NCBI GenBank assembly: GCA_028622995.1 | Contig: JAJQJQ010000066.1 | Coordinates: forward strand, 434,001-498,000 | DNA length: 64,000 nt | Direction of reading: 5' to 3' | Source of the DNA: Panagrolaimus kolymaensis | Lineage: Eukaryota; Nematoda; Chromadorea; Rhabditida; Panagrolaimidae | In this document: one piece after another, positions 63,201 to 64,000 of the stretch | How the letters are laid out: each line of letters opens with the position of its first letter | Numbering within the stretch: the first letter of the stretch is position 1 | The notes under the pieces: model-generated | The model's database searches: none | What the model saw: only the letters and a program-made list of their open reading frames with translations | What the model was told of the DNA's origin: nothing | Position numbers and translations under genes: made by a program

Positions 63201-64000
63201 GAATAATTTTGCATCGATCAAAACATTTTTTTTGTTTTTGCACGTCGGTCACAACTTTCTTGATTTTTAGGAGCGATAAATAAGAGATAAAGATAAAAAG
63301 CTGGAAAATATTTTTATCTTTCATGACTGTCATCCAAAGTGATATTAGGAAATTTAAAAATTAAGCCATAGCAAAAATATTTTTATTCGATTTTTTTAAA
63401 GCTTATTCGATTTTGGTGCCAAAAAGAAATAGGAAGAAAAAAACTTGAAAATTCTAATTTCCGGTCTCAAACTTGTTCATTTTTCGAAATTTATGTTATT
63501 TCTCTGCTTTACAAGTTTCTTCCCTCACTTTTTTTGGTGCTCCCAAACAAAACTTTTACTTCCCACCATAAAGCGCATAGAATGGAATTATATTTTGAAG
63601 TTGTAAATTATTTTCCAATTTTTATTATCTCTGCTGTAAGCACATACTTTAATACTCATTTCAAATGATTCAAATTTGTTGTCATAAATCATCTATAAAA
63701 AAAGTAAAGTAAACCAAAAAACTTTAAAAAAATAATGTTTTCGATAAACCGCAGCAGCCCTTTAAATCATGCAATGAGAATATACATTGTAGCCATAAAA
63801 GGATTTAAAAGCATTTATAATTTTTTTGAATCTTAAAAAAAACATTTTTTTCTCTGCTGAAGTATTAAAAGAAAGGCGTAGGCATTTTTGTTGTTTTTGG
63901 CAAAAGAAAATAATATTAATGATTTAAATCTTTAAATTGTGACACTTTTTTTCTTTTTCAAATATTTATAATCCTTTTTTTAGAATTTATTTTGTTAGTT
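60282..64000. other. 3.7-kb stretch with no firm gene
   Basis: AT-rich, with T-run-derived frames. The only frame with less biased composition is at 61654-61851 on the minus strand. It has one hydrophobic segment (AAIFLIIGASLFLFI), but its first codon would be TTG, no ATG or clear acceptor precedes it, and I recognise no family. No kinase-homology or cyclase exon of the upstream receptor was found. Confidence 0.45.

Noticed and set aside
1..64000. tRNA genes, rRNA, CRISPR arrays and telomeric repeat tracts
   Set aside because: Reading both strands by eye I found no cloverleaf with both internal promoter boxes, no regularly spaced repeats other than the 27-bp array, and only isolated TTAGGC hexamers. 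A covariance-model scan would be decisive for tRNAs.

Overview
The window is strongly AT-rich animal nuclear DNA, most likely from a nematode. Genes are split by short introns that begin GTAAG or GTTxG and mostly end TTTTAG. Several start codons sit 10 to 12 bases after a splice-acceptor-like TTTTAG or CCATAG, as expected for spliced-leader trans-splicing. The gene set includes a nematode-type seven-helix chemoreceptor and ectodomains of receptor guanylyl cyclases. I cannot place the species further. I see no bacterial genes, rRNA, CRISPR array or convincing tRNA.

Layout. Bases 1-8322 hold no gene, but contain a short GC-rich hairpin and a degenerate 27-bp tandem repeat (about 4636-4905). From 8323 to 17557 there is a compact cluster: a chemoreceptor-like gene (+), a selenium-binding protein/methanethiol oxidase gene (+) with one in-frame stop, a FLYWCH zinc-finger gene (-), a secreted histidine acid phosphatase (-), and a 108-residue single-pass membrane protein (+). 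A class VI myosin (+) follows at 21568 after a 4-kb gene-free stretch.

The dominant structure is a perfect head-to-tail direct repeat of 12,668 bp: 13162-25829 is repeated as 25830-38497. It carries the 5' part of the FLYWCH gene, the whole acid phosphatase and small membrane protein genes, a fold-back element, and all but the last 42 codons of myosin VI. The left copy keeps the intact FLYWCH gene but has a C-terminally clipped myosin. The right copy has the intact myosin but a broken FLYWCH gene whose frame runs into antisense myosin sequence. It is either a very young tandem duplication or an unmerged contig overlap in the assembly; the sequence alone cannot decide.

Beyond the repeat lies an SLC26 transporter relic with an in-frame stop (38754-39117), then mostly gene-free, homopolymer-rich DNA. 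Two separate ligand-binding-domain modules of receptor guanylyl cyclases (44570-45608 and 58746-59843) are set in it, 13 kb apart. Both end at a phase-1 donor with the same six bases, and neither is followed in the window by kinase or cyclase exons. They may be alternative N-termini of one large gene that continues past base 64000. A 145-bp GC-rich hAT-type miniature transposon with a perfect 8-bp target duplication sits at 60129-60273.
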